A DNA stretch of 64,000 nucleotides. Source: Methylovorus sp. MM2. GTDB lineage: Bacteria > Pseudomonadota > Gammaproteobacteria > Burkholderiales > Methylophilaceae. The DNA is taken from the NCBI RefSeq assembly GCF_001648895.1, contig NZ_LXUF01000001.1, positions 62,001-126,000 of the forward strand, written 5' to 3'. The notes beneath the pieces were generated by a model. The model was not told the DNA's origin. It was given only the letters and a program-made list of their open reading frames with translations, and ran no database searches. A program made the position numbers and the translations under genes. Positions 41,659-53,362 of this stretch are shown one piece after another (within the stretch, counting starts at the first letter, position 1; each line of letters starts with the position of its first letter).

Positions 41659-41964
41659 TTAAAGCTTGCCGCATTTAGCAGGTTTTGCTGATTCGATCTC
41701 TGAAACAACGCCTTTTTTATGTTCAACCTCTACACAGGTGCCCACAACTAAAGGTCCATTGTCTGAATCAATTTCGGTTTTATCTGTGACCTCAACTTGT
41801 TGTCCGCTAATGATCCATATACCTGCATTACCAACCGGTCTGGTTTCGATTCGACCATAAAACTCTTCGCTTGCCATTGCAGGCACACTAAAAGCACAGA
41901 TACTTGCAGCGACAGCCAACAGATACTTCAATGATGTAACACCCGATGTTTTTGGAAACGCCAT
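41659..41964 (-). CDS. Small exported protein, DUF5666-like
   Basis: The 101-residue precursor has a signal peptide (cleavage likely after VPAMA, residue 31), leaving a roughly 70-residue all-beta domain (FYGRIETRP, IWIISGQQVEV, GTCVEVEHKKGVVSEIES), which resembles the small OB-like DUF5666 repeat. Cys pairs at the end (GTCVE and AKCGKL) may form a disulfide. An AGGAG ribosome-binding site lies six bases upstream of the ATG. It converges with priA. Function unknown. Confidence 0.65.
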   Translation of the reverse strand: MAFPKTSGVTSLKYLLAVAASICAFSVPAMASEEFYGRIETRPVGNAGIWIISGQQVEVTDKTEIDSDNGPLVVGTCVEVEHKKGVVSEIESAKPAKCGKL

Positions 41965-42207
41965 TTTATGCTCCTCAAATCAGAATTGATATTATGTGCA
42001 TTCATCTTAATTATTCTGTTGCCGCCAATGCATAAGCAAACGGCTGATTCGACTGTAGGAATTGAGGATTATTTTGATATGAATATGCTGGAATCAGTAA
42101 CTAATGAGAGCCAAACACTGAAAAATCAGCCTGCATTTAGCATGTAAGACCAGTGATACTTCAAAAGCGCGATAGAATAGGTTTATCAATAGGCTAAAGG
42201 ATCATGC

Positions 42208-43005
42208 ATGTGGTTGCGTACGGAATGTAATATCACCTTTAATGTCAGCATTCCCACTGCATTTACCCTGATGTTGCGGCCGCGTAGCGGTGTAAACCAA
42301 TGGGTGGCACGGGAATCCTATACCATCAGGCCTAGCGTGCCGGTGGTTGAATATACAGATAGTTATGGCAATCTTTGCCAGCGACTTATTGCGCCTGTTG
42401 GTGAGTTCTCCATTAGTACTTCGGCGGATATCCTTACTGCAGACGGTATCGATATTGCCCCCGGTGCGCCGTTTGATGATGTGCAGAATCTCCCCGATGC
42501 TGTACTTACCTTTCTGCTGCCATCGCGCTATTGTGAATCTGATAAATTCATCGACCTAGGTCAGCAGATTGTCGAGGGTGTGATCCCTGGTTATGACCAA
42601 GTTGCGGCGATAGAGAAATGGATACGCGAGAATATCAAATTCAATTCCGACTCTATCCACTTTCAGCTTTCTGCAGTTGAGGTCAACCAGCAGCGCGAAG
42701 GCGTCTGTCGTGAGCTGGCGCATTTAGGCATTGCCCTTTGCCGCGGTCTTTGCATACCGGCACGTATGGTGGTGGGTTTTCTGCACGGACTTGAGCCTAT
42801 GGATTTTCATGCTTGGTTTGAAGCTTACGTGAATGGTCGCTGGTATACCTTTGATGCCACCCAACCAGAACCACGCGGTGGACGTGTTACCGTTGCTTAT
42901 GGGCATGATGCCGCTGATGTCGCCATATTCAATCAATTCGGCCCGGCTTTATATCCTGAGTTGATGCAAGTCGGTGTAACTGAGCTGGCTTCAGCGCCGG
43001 ATTAA
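42208..43005 (+). CDS. Transglutaminase-like cysteine protease-fold protein 1
   Basis: The 265-residue cytoplasmic-looking protein (no signal peptide) has an N-terminal beta region and a transglutaminase-like core with Cys in GVCRELAHLGIALCRGLCIPAR (about 165), His in DFHAWFEAYVNG (about 201) and Asp in WYTFDATQPEPRGG (about 215). The triad Cys-His-Asp is intact. Family members are peptidases or amide-forming enzymes; substrate unknown. AAAGGA precedes the ATG. The second such gene starts 20 bp later, so the two form an operon. Confidence 0.85.
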   Translation: MWLRTECNITFNVSIPTAFTLMLRPRSGVNQWVARESYTIRPSVPVVEYTDSYGNLCQRLIAPVGEFSISTSADILTADGIDIAPGAPFDDVQNLPDAVLTFLLPSRYCESDKFIDLGQQIVEGVIPGYDQVAAIEKWIRENIKFNSDSIHFQLSAVEVNQQREGVCRELAHLGIALCRGLCIPARMVVGFLHGLEPMDFHAWFEAYVNGRWYTFDATQPEPRGGRVTVAYGHDAADVAIFNQFGPALYPELMQVGVTELASAPD

Positions 43006-43025
43006 TCTGGTAAAGAAGAGATGGC

Positions 43026-43886
43026 ATGCAACGTTTAAGAATCAAACACCTGACAGAATATTTCTTTGCGGGCAATGTCATGTTGCAACAGCATCGGCTA
43101 CTTATTCGTCCGCGTGAAGGGCACGATGTACGCATTGAATCTTCCATGCTGAACATCACCCCCGCTTACAGTATCAAATGGTATCGCGATGTATTCGATA
43201 ACTCGATGGCGCTGGTGTCATTTTTGGAGCCGAGCAATAAACTCACTATTGCCAGCGAGGTGGTCATTCAGCACTATGAAGAAGCCCCGCTAGATTTCTT
43301 TATTGAAGATTATGCGATCAATTACCCATTTAGCTATGCCGAAGCTGATTGGGCCGATCTTGCTGCATTTCAGCAACCTGTATTCCCGAATGACCAACAC
43401 AAGGTGAATAACTGGCTGATGCAATTGGGTTTGCGTAATGGCAATATCCCTACGGTTAATTTATTAATGACCTTAAATCAGGCCATTAATCGCCAATTCC
43501 GTTACCAGATTAGGGAAGAAGCCGGTGTGCAATCTCCCACTTATACCATTAACAACGGCAGTGGTTCATGTCGCGATTACACAACGCTATTTATTGAGGC
43601 CTGCCGTTGTTTAGGGCTGGCTAGCCGGTTTGTAAGTGGCTATTTGCATGCCCCGGCGACTGAGGTTGGTAATGCCACGACCCATGCCTGGGCTGAGGTG
43701 TATTTGCCTGGTACTGGCTGGAAAGGCTTCGACCCTACGACAGGACAAGTGACGGGTACGCATCATATCGCAGTGGCCGTTGCCCGTAATCCTGAAGCTG
43801 TACCGCCTGTTTCCGGCAGTTTTATCGGCGCTGTCGTATTGCCGAGGTTGATCGTGAATGTGCAGGTTAACTTGCTGAATAGCTAG
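43026..43886 (+). CDS. Transglutaminase-like cysteine protease-fold protein 2
   Basis: The 286-residue protein has the bacterial transglutaminase N-domain (LRIKHLTEYFFAGNVMLQQH, then RLLIRPREGHDVRI) and a core with Cys in GSGSCRDYTTLFIEACRCLG (about 181), His in TTHAWAEVYLPGTGW (about 219) and Asp in GFDPTTGQ (about 235), followed by the HHIAVAVARN ending common to this subfamily. It is paired with the gene at 42208 but not closely similar to it, so this is not a recent tandem duplication. It converges with hemE, 19 bp apart. Confidence 0.87.
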   Translation: MQRLRIKHLTEYFFAGNVMLQQHRLLIRPREGHDVRIESSMLNITPAYSIKWYRDVFDNSMALVSFLEPSNKLTIASEVVIQHYEEAPLDFFIEDYAINYPFSYAEADWADLAAFQQPVFPNDQHKVNNWLMQLGLRNGNIPTVNLLMTLNQAINRQFRYQIREEAGVQSPTYTINNGSGSCRDYTTLFIEACRCLGLASRFVSGYLHAPATEVGNATTHAWAEVYLPGTGWKGFDPTTGQVTGTHHIAVAVARNPEAVPPVSGSFIGAVVLPRLIVNVQVNLLNS

Positions 43887-43905
43887 CTCAGGCCTAGTAC
43901 GCAAA

Positions 43906-44967
43906 TTATTGGTGATATTGCTTGCTTTGGCTTTTTACCGCATCGATCATAGCCGCCGCATTCTCTGGCGGCGTCCATTGTGTAATGCCGTGCCCCAGGT
44001 TGAACACATGGCCGTTGCCATGCCCGTAGCTGGCAAGGATACTCGCGACTTCTTTCTCAATAGCTTCAGGCGTGCTGAGCAATATTGCCGGATCCATATT
44101 GCCTTGTAGGGCAACTTTATCCCCAACGCGTTTTCTGGCTTCGCCAATATCCACTGTCCAATCTAGACCTAATGCCTCGGCACCGATATTGGCTTGGGCT
44201 TCAAGCCATAGTGCACCGCCTTTCGTGAAGACGATACGCGGAACGATACTGCCATTGGCATCACGTGTGAGTCCATTGACGATCTTCTGCATATAATTGA
44301 GTGAGAACTCTGTGTAGGCATGATGGGATAGCGCGCCGCCCCACGAATCGAAGATCATGACAGCTTGTGCGCCAGCGGCTATCTGGGCATTGAGATATTG
44401 AATAACAGTTTGCGCCGTGATGTCCAGAATACGATGTAATAGATCTGGACGGGTATAAGCCATTTTCTTGATGGTGAGAAAATCTGTACCACCTTTGCCT
44501 TCAACCATATAAGTGGCCAGTGTCCACGGGCTACCGGAAAAGCCAATAAGCGGTACGCGACCATCAATAGTCTTGCGAATCTGGCTGACAGCATCGAACA
44601 CATATTGCAGACTTGCCATATCAGGAATGGTCAGTTTGAGAATATCAGCTTCTTGCTGCAACGTACGTTCGAATTTAGGGCCCTCACCCTCTTCAAAATA
44701 TAAGCCAAGCCCCATCGCATCTGGTACGGTCAGGATATCCGAAAACAAGATGGCAGCATCCAGTGGGTAACGATCCAACGGCTGCATGGTGACTTCAGTC
44801 GCAAAATCCGGGTTCTTGCATAGATCAAGAAAGCTACCTGCTGTTTTGCGGCTGGCACGATACTCAGGCAAATAACGCCCGGCTTGCCGCATCATCCATA
44901 CTGGGGTGTATTCAGTAGGTTGTCTGAGCAATGCCCGCAGGAAAGTATCGTTCTTAAGTGTGCTCAT
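43906..44967 (-). CDS. hemE: Uroporphyrinogen decarboxylase
   Basis: Decarboxylates uroporphyrinogen III to coproporphyrinogen III in haem synthesis. The 353-residue protein carries the two signatures: [19 protein letters not shown] (residues 21-39) and [19 protein letters not shown] near 143. Length is normal. It lies downstream of gltBD, separated by a strong terminator, so it has its own promoter. hemL, another gene of the same pathway, is about 6.5 kb away. Confidence 0.98.
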   Translation of the reverse strand: MSTLKNDTFLRALLRQPTEYTPVWMMRQAGRYLPEYRASRKTAGSFLDLCKNPDFATEVTMQPLDRYPLDAAILFSDILTVPDAMGLGLYFEEGEGPKFERTLQQEADILKLTIPDMASLQYVFDAVSQIRKTIDGRVPLIGFSGSPWTLATYMVEGKGGTDFLTIKKMAYTRPDLLHRILDITAQTVIQYLNAQIAAGAQAVMIFDSWGGALSHHAYTEFSLNYMQKIVNGLTRDANGSIVPRIVFTKGGALWLEAQANIGAEALGLDWTVDIGEARKRVGDKVALQGNMDPAILLSTPEAIEKEVASILASYGHGNGHVFNLGHGITQWTPPENAAAMIDAVKSQSKQYHQ

Positions 44968-44980
44968 CGATTGGCCATTT

Positions 44981-45020
44981 CAAAAAATTCGGGGATACAC
45001 GAAAACTATCGGTATCCCCG
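44981..45020 (-). terminator. Rho-independent terminator of gltBD
   Basis: On the minus strand CGGGGATAC (45020-45012) pairs with GTATCCCCG (44998-44990), a perfect 9-bp GC-rich stem, followed by AATTTTTTG. It lies 28 bp after the gltD stop. Confidence 0.88.
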
Positions 45021-45047
45021 GATTTTACTAAGTTTGTGAATATCGCT

Positions 45048-46475
45048 TTAGCGAGGAAGTGTCGATGAGCCCATCAAAAACTCATCAACAGCGCGTGCGC
45101 ACTGGCGTCCTTCGCGAATCGCCCACACCACAAGCGATTGTCCGCGGCGCATGTCACCTGCAGCAAATACTTTAGGTTGAGAAGTCAGGTAGCTGTCTTC
45201 TCCTTCAGTACTTGCCTTTGCATTGCCACGGTTATCTTTTTCGATACCAAATGCATCCAGTACTTTTTGCACTGGGCTTACAAAACCCATCGCCAACAAT
45301 ACAAGGTCGGCCTTGATAGTGAATTCTGAACCCGGCACTTCAGCCATTTTGCCGTCTTTCCACTCTACACGTGCGCCGACTAAACCTGTGACTTTGCCAT
45401 TTTCACCGATCAATCTTTTGGTGGTGATAGACCAGTCACGATCACAGCCCTCTTCATGTGAGCTGGAAGTACGCATTTTGAGTGGCCAGTTTGGCCAAAC
45501 CATCTCTTTGTTCTCTTTTTCTGGTGGTTGCGGCATCAATTCGAATTGCGTGACGGATGCAGCGCCATGACGGTTGGATGTGCCCACACAATCAGAACCT
45601 GTATCACCACCGCCAATGACCACGACGTGTTTGCCCGTTGCTTTGATCTGGTTAGGGATGATATCACCGGCAACGACTTTGTTTTGCGCGACCAGGAAAT
45701 CCATTGCGAAATGCACGCCATCCAATTCACGGCCTTCAACTGGTAGATCACGTGGATATTCAGCACCGCCAGCAAGCACAACGGCATCGTAGTCTCTGAC
45801 CACGTCATCTGCTTTAACATTGCCGCCCACGTTCTGATTCACATGGAACTCGACACCTTCTGTTGCCATTTGCAACATGCGGCGATCAATATGACTTTTT
45901 TCCATTTTGAAATCAGGAATACCATAACGTAACAAACCGCCAATACGACTTTCTTTTTCCAGAACAACGACATCATGGCCCGCACGTGCAAGTTGTTGTG
46001 CAGCAGCTAATCCCGCGGGACCAGAACCCACCACAGCGATTTTCTTGCCGGTTTTATGCTTGGATACCTGTGGCGTGACCCATTCATTTTCCCAAGCTTT
46101 ATCGATGATCGCATGCTCAATCGATTTGATACCGACAGCATCTGCATTGATATTCAATGTGCATGAAGCTTCGCAAGGTGCTGGACAGATACGGCCAGTG
46201 AACTCAGGAAAATTATTGGTCGAATGTAAGACGCTGATCGCCTGTTTCCAATCTTGGTTGAACACCAAGTCATTCCAGTCCGGAATGATGTTGTTCACTG
46301 GACACCCGGACATACAGAACGGAATACCGCAATCCATACAGCGCGCGCCCTGTGTCTTGGCATCGGCATCTGACAAATGCAGCACGAACTCTTTATAGTT
46401 CTTTACACGGTCAACAACTGGAAGATACCCTTCAGACAGGCGATCATACTCCATGAACCCCGTTACTTTACCCAT
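45048..46475 (-). CDS. gltD: Glutamate synthase (NADPH) small subunit
   Basis: Passes electrons from NADPH to the large subunit through FAD and iron-sulfur clusters. The 475-residue protein has the N-terminal cluster Cys pattern [14 protein letters not shown] (Cys46, 49, 54, 58) and CPAPCEASC (about 97-105), the FAD loop [14 protein letters not shown] near 148 and the NADPH loop [12 protein letters not shown] near 288. Its ATG overlaps the gltB stop (TAATG), showing tight coupling with the large subunit. Confidence 0.98.
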   Translation of the reverse strand: MGKVTGFMEYDRLSEGYLPVVDRVKNYKEFVLHLSDADAKTQGARCMDCGIPFCMSGCPVNNIIPDWNDLVFNQDWKQAISVLHSTNNFPEFTGRICPAPCEASCTLNINADAVGIKSIEHAIIDKAWENEWVTPQVSKHKTGKKIAVVGSGPAGLAAAQQLARAGHDVVVLEKESRIGGLLRYGIPDFKMEKSHIDRRMLQMATEGVEFHVNQNVGGNVKADDVVRDYDAVVLAGGAEYPRDLPVEGRELDGVHFAMDFLVAQNKVVAGDIIPNQIKATGKHVVVIGGGDTGSDCVGTSNRHGAASVTQFELMPQPPEKENKEMVWPNWPLKMRTSSSHEEGCDRDWSITTKRLIGENGKVTGLVGARVEWKDGKMAEVPGSEFTIKADLVLLAMGFVSPVQKVLDAFGIEKDNRGNAKASTEGEDSYLTSQPKVFAAGDMRRGQSLVVWAIREGRQCARAVDEFLMGSSTLPR

Positions 46476-49400
46476 TAAGCTGCTTCCTTCTTATTTGCGG
46501 CGGCTAATTCCAATAGCACGCGCTTGTACTCATTCGGCATGACTTTTACAAACCTGGCGCGGCTGTTTTCCCAATCATTGAGAAGGGATTTTGCGCGATC
46601 GCTACCAGAGTATTGTGCATGCTTTTCAATCAATGTCTTCAGCGTGACTTCATCAGGCTGGTTCAGGTGTTGAGCAATGCTGGCATTCGGGTGGTCAGCA
46701 GATTCGACCTTCTCAAGGCTGACCATGCTCATGTTGCAGCGTTGGCTGAACATGCCGTCAATGTCATACACATAAGCTACCCCACCAGACATACCTGCTG
46801 CGAAGTTAAGGCCAGTCTCACCTAACACGACTACAGTACCACCCGTCATGTATTCACAGCCGTGGTTGCCTACACCTTCTACAACAGCAGAAGCACCTGA
46901 GTTACGCACACAGAAACGTTCACCTGCTACGCCACGGAAATAGCTTTCGCCAGTGGTCGCGCCATACATCACGGTATTACCCGCAATGATGTTTTCCTCA
47001 GGTTTACCGCGGAACTCAGCAGGTGGCTTGATGACAATACGCGCGCCACAAAGGCCCTTACCTACGTAATCGTTACCTTCACCAGTGAGTTCGAAGGTAA
47101 TGCCTTTGGTGAGGAATGCGGCAAAGCTTTGACCAGCTGTTCCTCTGAGTTTCACAGTGATCGTATCGTCAGGTAAACCAGCGCGGCCATAACGGCTCGC
47201 GATGTTGTAAGAAAGCATCGTGCCCGCAGTGCGGTTGGTGTTGGTGATCGCTGTTTCAATCACTACTTTTTCGCCAGTCTCAAGTGCATTCTTCGCCAGT
47301 TCGACCAACTTATTGTCCAGTGCTTTCACCAGACCGTGGTCCTGAAGTTCAGTATGACGGCGCGAAACAGTCTCATGTACTTTAGGCTGATGGAATACTT
47401 TACTGAAATCCAGCCCACTGGCTTTCCAGTGTTCGATACCTGCTTGCATATCCAGTAAATCAGCACGACCGATGAGGTCATCGAACTTACGGATGCCCAT
47501 TGCAGCCATCAATTCGCGTACTTCTTCAGCAACGAAGAAGAAGTAATTAACGACATGCTCAGGTTGGCCGGTAAAACGTTTACGCAATTCAGGATCTTGT
47601 GTTGCAACGCCAACCGGGCATGTATTCAGGTGACACTTACGCATCATGATACAGCCCTCAACCACTAGTGGAGCGGTTGCAAAACCGAACTCATCCGCAC
47701 CCAAGAGTGCGCCAACGACGACATCGCGACCGGTCTTGATCTGACCATCTACCTGCAAGACCACACGACCACGCAATTGATTGATCACCAATGTTTGTTG
47801 GGTCTCAGCAAGGCCAAGTTCCCATGGCGTGCCGGCATGCTTGATAGACGATATCGGTGAAGCACCTGTACCGCCATCATGGCCCGCGACCACGATATGG
47901 TCGGCTTTTGCTTTTGCTACCCCGGCGGCTACGGTACCGATACCGGTCTCTGAAACCAGTTTTACCGAGATAGAAGCTTTAGGGTTCGCATTTTTTGCAT
48001 CATGGATCAGCTGCGCTAAGTCTTCGATCGAATAGATATCATGGTGTGGTGGTGGCGAGATCAAGCCAACACCAGGCACTGAGAAGCGCAAGCTGGCGAT
48101 ATAAGGGCTCACCTTGTGGCCTGGCAATTGACCGCCTTCGCCCGGCTTGGCACCTTGCGCCATCTTGAGTTGAATCTGGTCGGCATTCGCCAGGTACTCG
48201 GCAGTCACACCAAAACGACCAGAAGCGATCTGTTTGATGCTTGAGCGTAAAGAGTCACCAGCTTTAAGCGGGATGTCTTTTTCGATCATGTCATGGCCGA
48301 TTACATCTGCCATGGTGCTGTCTTTGGTTAGTGTCGGGAAGCGTTTAGGGTCTTCACCGCCTTCACCAGTATTGGATCTGCCGCCGATACGATTCATGGC
48401 GATTGCCAACGTCGCGTGTGCTTCTGTTGAGATAGAACCAAGAGACATCGCGCCCGTTGCAAAACGTTTGACGATCTCTTTTGCTGATTCAACTTCTTCC
48501 AGAGGTACAGGTGAGCCAATAGGTTTGATCTCGAACAGGCCGCGCAATGTCATGTGACGGCGTGTCTGGTCATTGATCAGCTTGGCATATTCTTTGTAAG
48601 TACTCGCTTCGCCTGTACGCGTTGCGTGTTGTAGTTTGGCGATGGAGTCTGGTGTCCATAAATGCTCTTCGCCACGTACACGGAAAGCATATTCACCGCC
48701 TGCATCCAATGCATTAGCCAACACGGGGTCTTCGCCGAATGCATTCTGGTGCAGCCTGAAGCTCTCTTCAGCGACTTCTGGCAGGCCGATACCTTCAATT
48801 GTTGTGGCAGTACCTGTGAAGTATTTGCTGATGAACTCAGTATTCAAGCCGATGGCTTCAAATATCTGGCCGCCACAATAAGACTGGTAAGTGGAGATGC
48901 CCATTTTGGACATGACCTTATGCAGGCCTTTACCAATTGCCTTGATGAAGTTCTTATTGCTGGTCTTCGGATCTTTGCCACTGTTGACGCTCAATTGGCT
49001 GATCGTCTCAAATGCCAGCCAAGGACAGATCGCTTCAGCACCGTAACCACCAAGTAGAGCAAAATGGTGTACTTCACGTGCTGAACCAGTATCAACAACC
49101 AAACCAGTATTCGTGCGCAAACCAGCACGAACCAGAGACTGGTGCGTTGCAGAACAGGCCAGTAATGCGGGGATAGCCAAACGCTCATTACCCACTTGGC
49201 GGTCTGAAAGAATTAGCAGGTTAAAGCCTGCATGTACTGCATCGCTAGCTGCTTTACATAAAGCAGCTACAGCGTTTTCCATACCTTGCTGACCTTGCGC
49301 GACGGGATAAGTGATATCCAGTACTAATGCACGGTAGCGGCCTTGTGTCGCAAGATCGATCGCTTTTAACTGCTCAAGTTCATCCAGCGTCAATACTGGT

Positions 49401-51136
49401 TGACTGGCTTCTAGGCGAATAGGCGGATTAGTTTCATCGATACCTAGCAAGTTAGGCTTAGGCCCAATGAATGTCACCAGCGACATCACCAATTCTTCAC
49501 GAATCGGGTCGATAGGCGGATTAGTCACTTGCGCGAACAATTGCTTGAAATAGTAGTAAAGCAGTTTTGGCTTATTTGAGAGGATAGGCAGCGCACTATC
49601 GTTACCCATGGAGCCAGCACCTTCTTCACCGTTCGTCAGCATAGGCTGCAGAACGAACTTCAGGTCTTCCTGTGTATAACCGAACGCCTGTTGAAGATCT
49701 AACAGGTTCGCTTTTAGCTCAAGCTTGGTATCCATCTTTGGCATATCACCAAGGAAATAGCGTGATTTCTCGATCCACTCCGCATATGGCTTGGCTTGTG
49801 CCAGCGTGCTTTTTACTTCGCTATCGTCAATGATGCGGCCTTGTTCCATATCGATCAGGAACATCTTGCCTGGCTGTAAGCGCCATTTTTTGACGATCTT
49901 TTCTTCAGGGAATGTCAGTACACCCATTTCAGATGCCAACATCACATGGTCATCATCAGTGATGAGGTAACGTGCCGGACGCAGACCATTACGGTCAAGC
50001 GTCGCGCCAATCATACGACCGTCAGTGAACGCGACAGCGGCTGGGCCATCCCACGGCTCCATCAACGCAGCATGGTACTCATAGAAAGCACGACGCTCTT
50101 TATCCATCAAGGTGTTGCTGGACCAAGCTTCTGGAATCAGCATCATCATTGCATGCGGTAATGAATAGCCACCTGCAACGAGCAATTCAAGTGCGTTGTC
50201 GAATGCAGCAGAGTCAGACTGTCCTTCCGCGATCAGTGGCCAAACCTTTTCAAGGTCTTCACCGATCAATGCAGAGCGCATGGCTTCGTGACGTGCGGCC
50301 ATCCAGTTCACATTGCCTTGCATGGTGTTGATCTCGCCATTATGGGCGATCATGCGGAATGGGTGTGCCAGTTCCCACGCAGGGAATGTATTGGTAGAGA
50401 AACGTTGATGCACTAGGGCAAGTGCCGAGACAAAGCTCTCATCTTTCAGGTCTTTGTAGTAAGTGCCGACTTCGTTGGCTAGTAACATGCCTTTGTAGAC
50501 GAGTGTGCGGCTTGATAGTGACGGGATATAGAATTGCGCACCATCTTCAAGCTTAAGGGCTCGCACCGCATGCTCGATACGTTTACGGATAACGAATAGT
50601 TTACGTTCAAATGCAGTCTGGTCGGCTAGCTGTGCGCTTTTGCCGATGAATACCTGACGCATGATAGGTTCGACTTCACGTGCGGCATTCGCGATATTGC
50701 TATTGTCGCGAGGCACATCACGCCAGCCCAGAAAAACCTGAGATTCTTCGTGAATGATACGTGTGATGACAGACTCACAGGCGATATGACCGTTTTCTGA
50801 TTGTGGCAGGAAGATCATGCCGCAAGCATATTCGCCTGCTGCTGGTAGCGTGATATTGAGCTTCTCGGCTTCCTTCCGCAGGAAGGCATCTGGCATTTGT
50901 ACCAATATGCCCGCACCATCGCCCAGTTTTGGGTCATACCCTGTTGCACCACGGTGGGTCAGGTTGGCGAGAATCTGCAAACCCTGAGACACGATATTAT
51001 GGCTTTTCTGGCCTTTAATATGTGCGATAAAGCCCACGCCACAGGCGTCATGCTCATTAGATGGGTTATACAAACCTTGTTTTTCAGGTTTGTTAAGCGA
51101 TCCTGTCATACTTGGGGTATTCACTTCCATTACCAA
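46475..51136 (-). CDS. gltB: Glutamate synthase (NADPH) large subunit
   Basis: Catalyses reductive transfer of the glutamine amide to 2-oxoglutarate. The 1553-residue protein starts with a short propeptide; Cys32 in [15 protein letters not shown] becomes the N-terminal glutaminase nucleophile. The central and FMN-binding synthase domains follow ([40 protein letters not shown]) and a 3Fe-4S Cys pattern [13 protein letters not shown], then the C-terminal beta-helix GXXGXXXG domain. The reading frame begins with TTG at 51136, supported by GGAGG seven bases upstream; ATG 51130 is the alternative with a 13-base spacing. Confidence 0.98.
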   Translation of the reverse strand: MVMEVNTPSMTGSLNKPEKQGLYNPSNEHDACGVGFIAHIKGQKSHNIVSQGLQILANLTHRGATGYDPKLGDGAGILVQMPDAFLRKEAEKLNITLPAAGEYACGMIFLPQSENGHIACESVITRIIHEESQVFLGWRDVPRDNSNIANAAREVEPIMRQVFIGKSAQLADQTAFERKLFVIRKRIEHAVRALKLEDGAQFYIPSLSSRTLVYKGMLLANEVGTYYKDLKDESFVSALALVHQRFSTNTFPAWELAHPFRMIAHNGEINTMQGNVNWMAARHEAMRSALIGEDLEKVWPLIAEGQSDSAAFDNALELLVAGGYSLPHAMMMLIPEAWSSNTLMDKERRAFYEYHAALMEPWDGPAAVAFTDGRMIGATLDRNGLRPARYLITDDDHVMLASEMGVLTFPEEKIVKKWRLQPGKMFLIDMEQGRIIDDSEVKSTLAQAKPYAEWIEKSRYFLGDMPKMDTKLELKANLLDLQQAFGYTQEDLKFVLQPMLTNGEEGAGSMGNDSALPILSNKPKLLYYYFKQLFAQVTNPPIDPIREELVMSLVTFIGPKPNLLGIDETNPPIRLEASQPVLTLDELEQLKAIDLATQGRYRALVLDITYPVAQGQQGMENAVAALCKAASDAVHAGFNLLILSDRQVGNERLAIPALLACSATHQSLVRAGLRTNTGLVVDTGSAREVHHFALLGGYGAEAICPWLAFETISQLSVNSGKDPKTSNKNFIKAIGKGLHKVMSKMGISTYQSYCGGQIFEAIGLNTEFISKYFTGTATTIEGIGLPEVAEESFRLHQNAFGEDPVLANALDAGGEYAFRVRGEEHLWTPDSIAKLQHATRTGEASTYKEYAKLINDQTRRHMTLRGLFEIKPIGSPVPLEEVESAKEIVKRFATGAMSLGSISTEAHATLAIAMNRIGGRSNTGEGGEDPKRFPTLTKDSTMADVIGHDMIEKDIPLKAGDSLRSSIKQIASGRFGVTAEYLANADQIQLKMAQGAKPGEGGQLPGHKVSPYIASLRFSVPGVGLISPPPHHDIYSIEDLAQLIHDAKNANPKASISVKLVSETGIGTVAAGVAKAKADHIVVAGHDGGTGASPISSIKHAGTPWELGLAETQQTLVINQLRGRVVLQVDGQIKTGRDVVVGALLGADEFGFATAPLVVEGCIMMRKCHLNTCPVGVATQDPELRKRFTGQPEHVVNYFFFVAEEVRELMAAMGIRKFDDLIGRADLLDMQAGIEHWKASGLDFSKVFHQPKVHETVSRRHTELQDHGLVKALDNKLVELAKNALETGEKVVIETAITNTNRTAGTMLSYNIASRYGRAGLPDDTITVKLRGTAGQSFAAFLTKGITFELTGEGNDYVGKGLCGARIVIKPPAEFRGKPEENIIAGNTVMYGATTGESYFRGVAGERFCVRNSGASAVVEGVGNHGCEYMTGGTVVVLGETGLNFAAGMSGGVAYVYDIDGMFSQRCNMSMVSLEKVESADHPNASIAQHLNQPDEVTLKTLIEKHAQYSGSDRAKSLLNDWENSRARFVKVMPNEYKRVLLELAAANKKEAA

Positions 51137-51270
51137 ACTGATGCCTCCATCTCAATATCGACACGCGTGTGTCTATGTCAAATCCCCTTATAACGCTAGC
51201 TAATTCAGGGCGTGGGCACATTTCCCGACCCAATCCACGTTAGGCCACAAAGTAAAAAGGGGAACCTGCA

Positions 51271-51299
51271 ATGTTACCGTCAAAGCGTTATAAGTTCAA
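51271..51299 (-). promoter_or_regulatory. Likely sigma-70 promoter of gltBD
   Basis: Reading the minus strand, TTGAAC (51299-51294) and TAACAT (51276-51271) are separated by 17 bases. It lies 135 bp upstream of gltB in the 307-bp gltB-hemL gap, which otherwise holds no gene. The long leader may carry regulation, but no known riboswitch is recognisable. Confidence 0.5.
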
Positions 51300-51443
51300 T
51301 AACATAGAGCAAAAATCGTACGAGATGAGTTAGGCACTAACTCTAGTTAGAAATTCCCTGAATATTTTTGACTAATTCTATCTTTAGAATATCGAAGCAG
51401 ATATTGGCTTAAGCGGATTGTTAGGCCTAATAGATAGAGATTA

Positions 51444-52724
51444 TTAGAGGTTGGAAAAGACTTTATCGGCAGCTTCGATGGTTTGTTGTATTTCTCCAAC
51501 ACCATGTGCTGCCGAGACAAAGCCCGCTTCAAAAGCAGAGGGTGCCAGATAAACGCCTTCATCCAGCATGCCATGAAAAAATCGATTGAAAGCCTCTTTA
51601 TCACTTTGCATGACTGCATCAAAACTTGTGGGAACAGTTTTGCTGAAGTAAACGCCAAACATGCCGCCGATGCTCTGGGCACTGAAATCCAGTTGATGTT
51701 TTTTTGCCGCATTTGTCAGGCCTTCGACTAATTGTGCGGTTTTAGCACTCAGGTCTTGGTAGAAACCTGCTGCCTGAATAAGTTTAAGTGTCGCTAAACC
51801 CGCAGCAACCGCGACCGGGTTGCCTGAAAGCGTACCAGCCTGATATACCGGGCCCATCGGAGCCAAGTATTGCATGATGTCGCTACGTCCGCCAAAAGCA
51901 CCGACAGGCAAACCGCCGCCGATGATTTTGCCTAATGTTGTGAGGTCAGGTTTGATGTTGTAATGCGCTTGAGCACCACCTAGCGCAACACGGAAGCCCG
52001 TCATTACTTCGTCAAATATCAATACGGCACCGTGTTTTGTGCAAAGCGCGCGCATACTTTCAAGAAAACCTGTTTTTGGTGTGATCAGGTTCATATTACC
52101 GGCAACAGGCTCTACGATAACGCAGGCGATCTCGTCGCCCATCTCTTTAAAGAGTAATTCAAGCGCTTCAATATCGTTATAGGGTAAGGTCAAGGTGTGG
52201 GCGGCTACTTCTGCCGGTACACCAGCAGAACTTGGTGTACCGAGAGTGAGCAAGCCTGAGCCCGCTTTCACCAGCAGGGCATCGGCGTGACCGTGGTAGC
52301 ACCCTTCAAACTTTACGATCTTACTGCGGCTGGTGAAGCCTCTAGCCAAGCGAATAGCGCTCATCGTGGCTTCTGTGCCGGAACTTACCAAGCGTAACTG
52401 CTCCATGCTCGGTACCAACTTGCTGACTAGCTCCGCCATTTCCAATTCGCGGGCTGTCGGGGCGCCAAAAGATAAACTATCGCCCGCAGCCTCACGTACA
52501 GCTTCGATCACTTCAGGATGTGCATGGCCAAGTACCATCGGCCCCCATGAACCTATGTAATCGATATAAGCTTTGTCATCTTCATCCCAAAGCCAAGCGC
52601 CCTTGCCTTTTTTAAAGAATACCGGCGTGCCGCCCACAGATTTGAATGCGCGGACTGGCGAATTAACCCCTCCGGGGATCAGTTTCTGTGATTTCTCGAA
52701 TAACTGTTGGTTTCTAGAGCTCAT
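51444..52724 (-). CDS. hemL: Glutamate-1-semialdehyde 2,1-aminomutase
   Basis: PLP enzyme that makes 5-aminolevulinate in the C5 haem pathway. The 426-residue protein has the signature [18 protein letters not shown] and the Schiff-base Lys (about 265) in [18 protein letters not shown]. The N-terminus [21 protein letters not shown] is the family start and length is typical. The thiE stop lies 11 bp upstream, and the two may be co-transcribed with thiD. Confidence 0.98.
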   Translation of the reverse strand: MSSRNQQLFEKSQKLIPGGVNSPVRAFKSVGGTPVFFKKGKGAWLWDEDDKAYIDYIGSWGPMVLGHAHPEVIEAVREAAGDSLSFGAPTARELEMAELVSKLVPSMEQLRLVSSGTEATMSAIRLARGFTSRSKIVKFEGCYHGHADALLVKAGSGLLTLGTPSSAGVPAEVAAHTLTLPYNDIEALELLFKEMGDEIACVIVEPVAGNMNLITPKTGFLESMRALCTKHGAVLIFDEVMTGFRVALGGAQAHYNIKPDLTTLGKIIGGGLPVGAFGGRSDIMQYLAPMGPVYQAGTLSGNPVAVAAGLATLKLIQAAGFYQDLSAKTAQLVEGLTNAAKKHQLDFSAQSIGGMFGVYFSKTVPTSFDAVMQSDKEAFNRFFHGMLDEGVYLAPSAFEAGFVSAAHGVGEIQQTIEAADKVFSNL

Positions 52725-52735
52725 GGTATAGATGT

Positions 52736-53362
52736 CTATTGATTGAATAGTTGAGTGAATTGCTGTGCAGTTTGTTCAATATCATCACTATTCCATAGTG
52801 CGCCAATCACCGCGATAGAATCAGCGCCCGCTGCAATGACGGAAGACGCATTCTCATAAGTGATACCGCCTATCGCCACAGTAGGAAGATGAATGGTTGC
52901 CTTGGCTTTTGTAAATAGTGTTAAGTCTGCTTTGGGGGCGTGTGGTTTTGTGCCTGATAAGAAGCAAGCGCCGAAAGCAATGTAATCAACCCCATTTTGC
53001 TGGGCAAATTGGGCGATCTCCACCTTGTTATAGCAGGATGCACCAATGATTTTGCCATCACCGAGCTTTTTGCGCGCATCACGCAGGCTGCCATCGCTAG
53101 AACCAAGATGTACGCCATCTGCATCCAGTTTTAATGCTAACTCTACGTCATCATTGATAATGAATGGCGTGCCGTACTCATGGCAAAGGTCGAGTAGCAA
53201 GGAAGCCTGCTCAAAAGCAACTTGTTTGCTTACCGCTTTGTTCCGGTACTGCAGCACGCTTGCGCCGCCTTTTAAGGCTGACCTGACATTGTTCAGTAGT
53301 TTATCAATATCAAGTTCGTCTGGCGTGATGGCATAGAGGCCTTTAATCTGGTTTGCCTTCAT
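52736..53362 (-). CDS. thiE: Thiamine-phosphate synthase
   Basis: Joins HMP-pyrophosphate with the thiazole phosphate to give thiamine phosphate. Family motifs: GLYAITPDE at the N-terminus, [33 protein letters not shown], and [25 protein letters not shown] at the C-terminus. The frame is open to 53428, but ATG 53362 ([15 protein letters not shown], 208 residues) gives the usual length; ATG 53371 is the alternative. Either start overlaps the 3' end of thiD by 20-29 bp, so translation is coupled. Confidence 0.93.
   Translation of the reverse strand: MKANQIKGLYAITPDELDIDKLLNNVRSALKGGASVLQYRNKAVSKQVAFEQASLLLDLCHEYGTPFIINDDVELALKLDADGVHLGSSDGSLRDARKKLGDGKIIGASCYNKVEIAQFAQQNGVDYIAFGACFLSGTKPHAPKADLTLFTKAKATIHLPTVAIGGITYENASSVIAAGADSIAVIGALWNSDDIEQTAQQFTQLFNQ

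Noticed and set aside
48234-48557. Long plus-strand frames opposite gltB
   Set aside because: They are shadows of the strongly coding minus strand; no family-like motifs or start signals.
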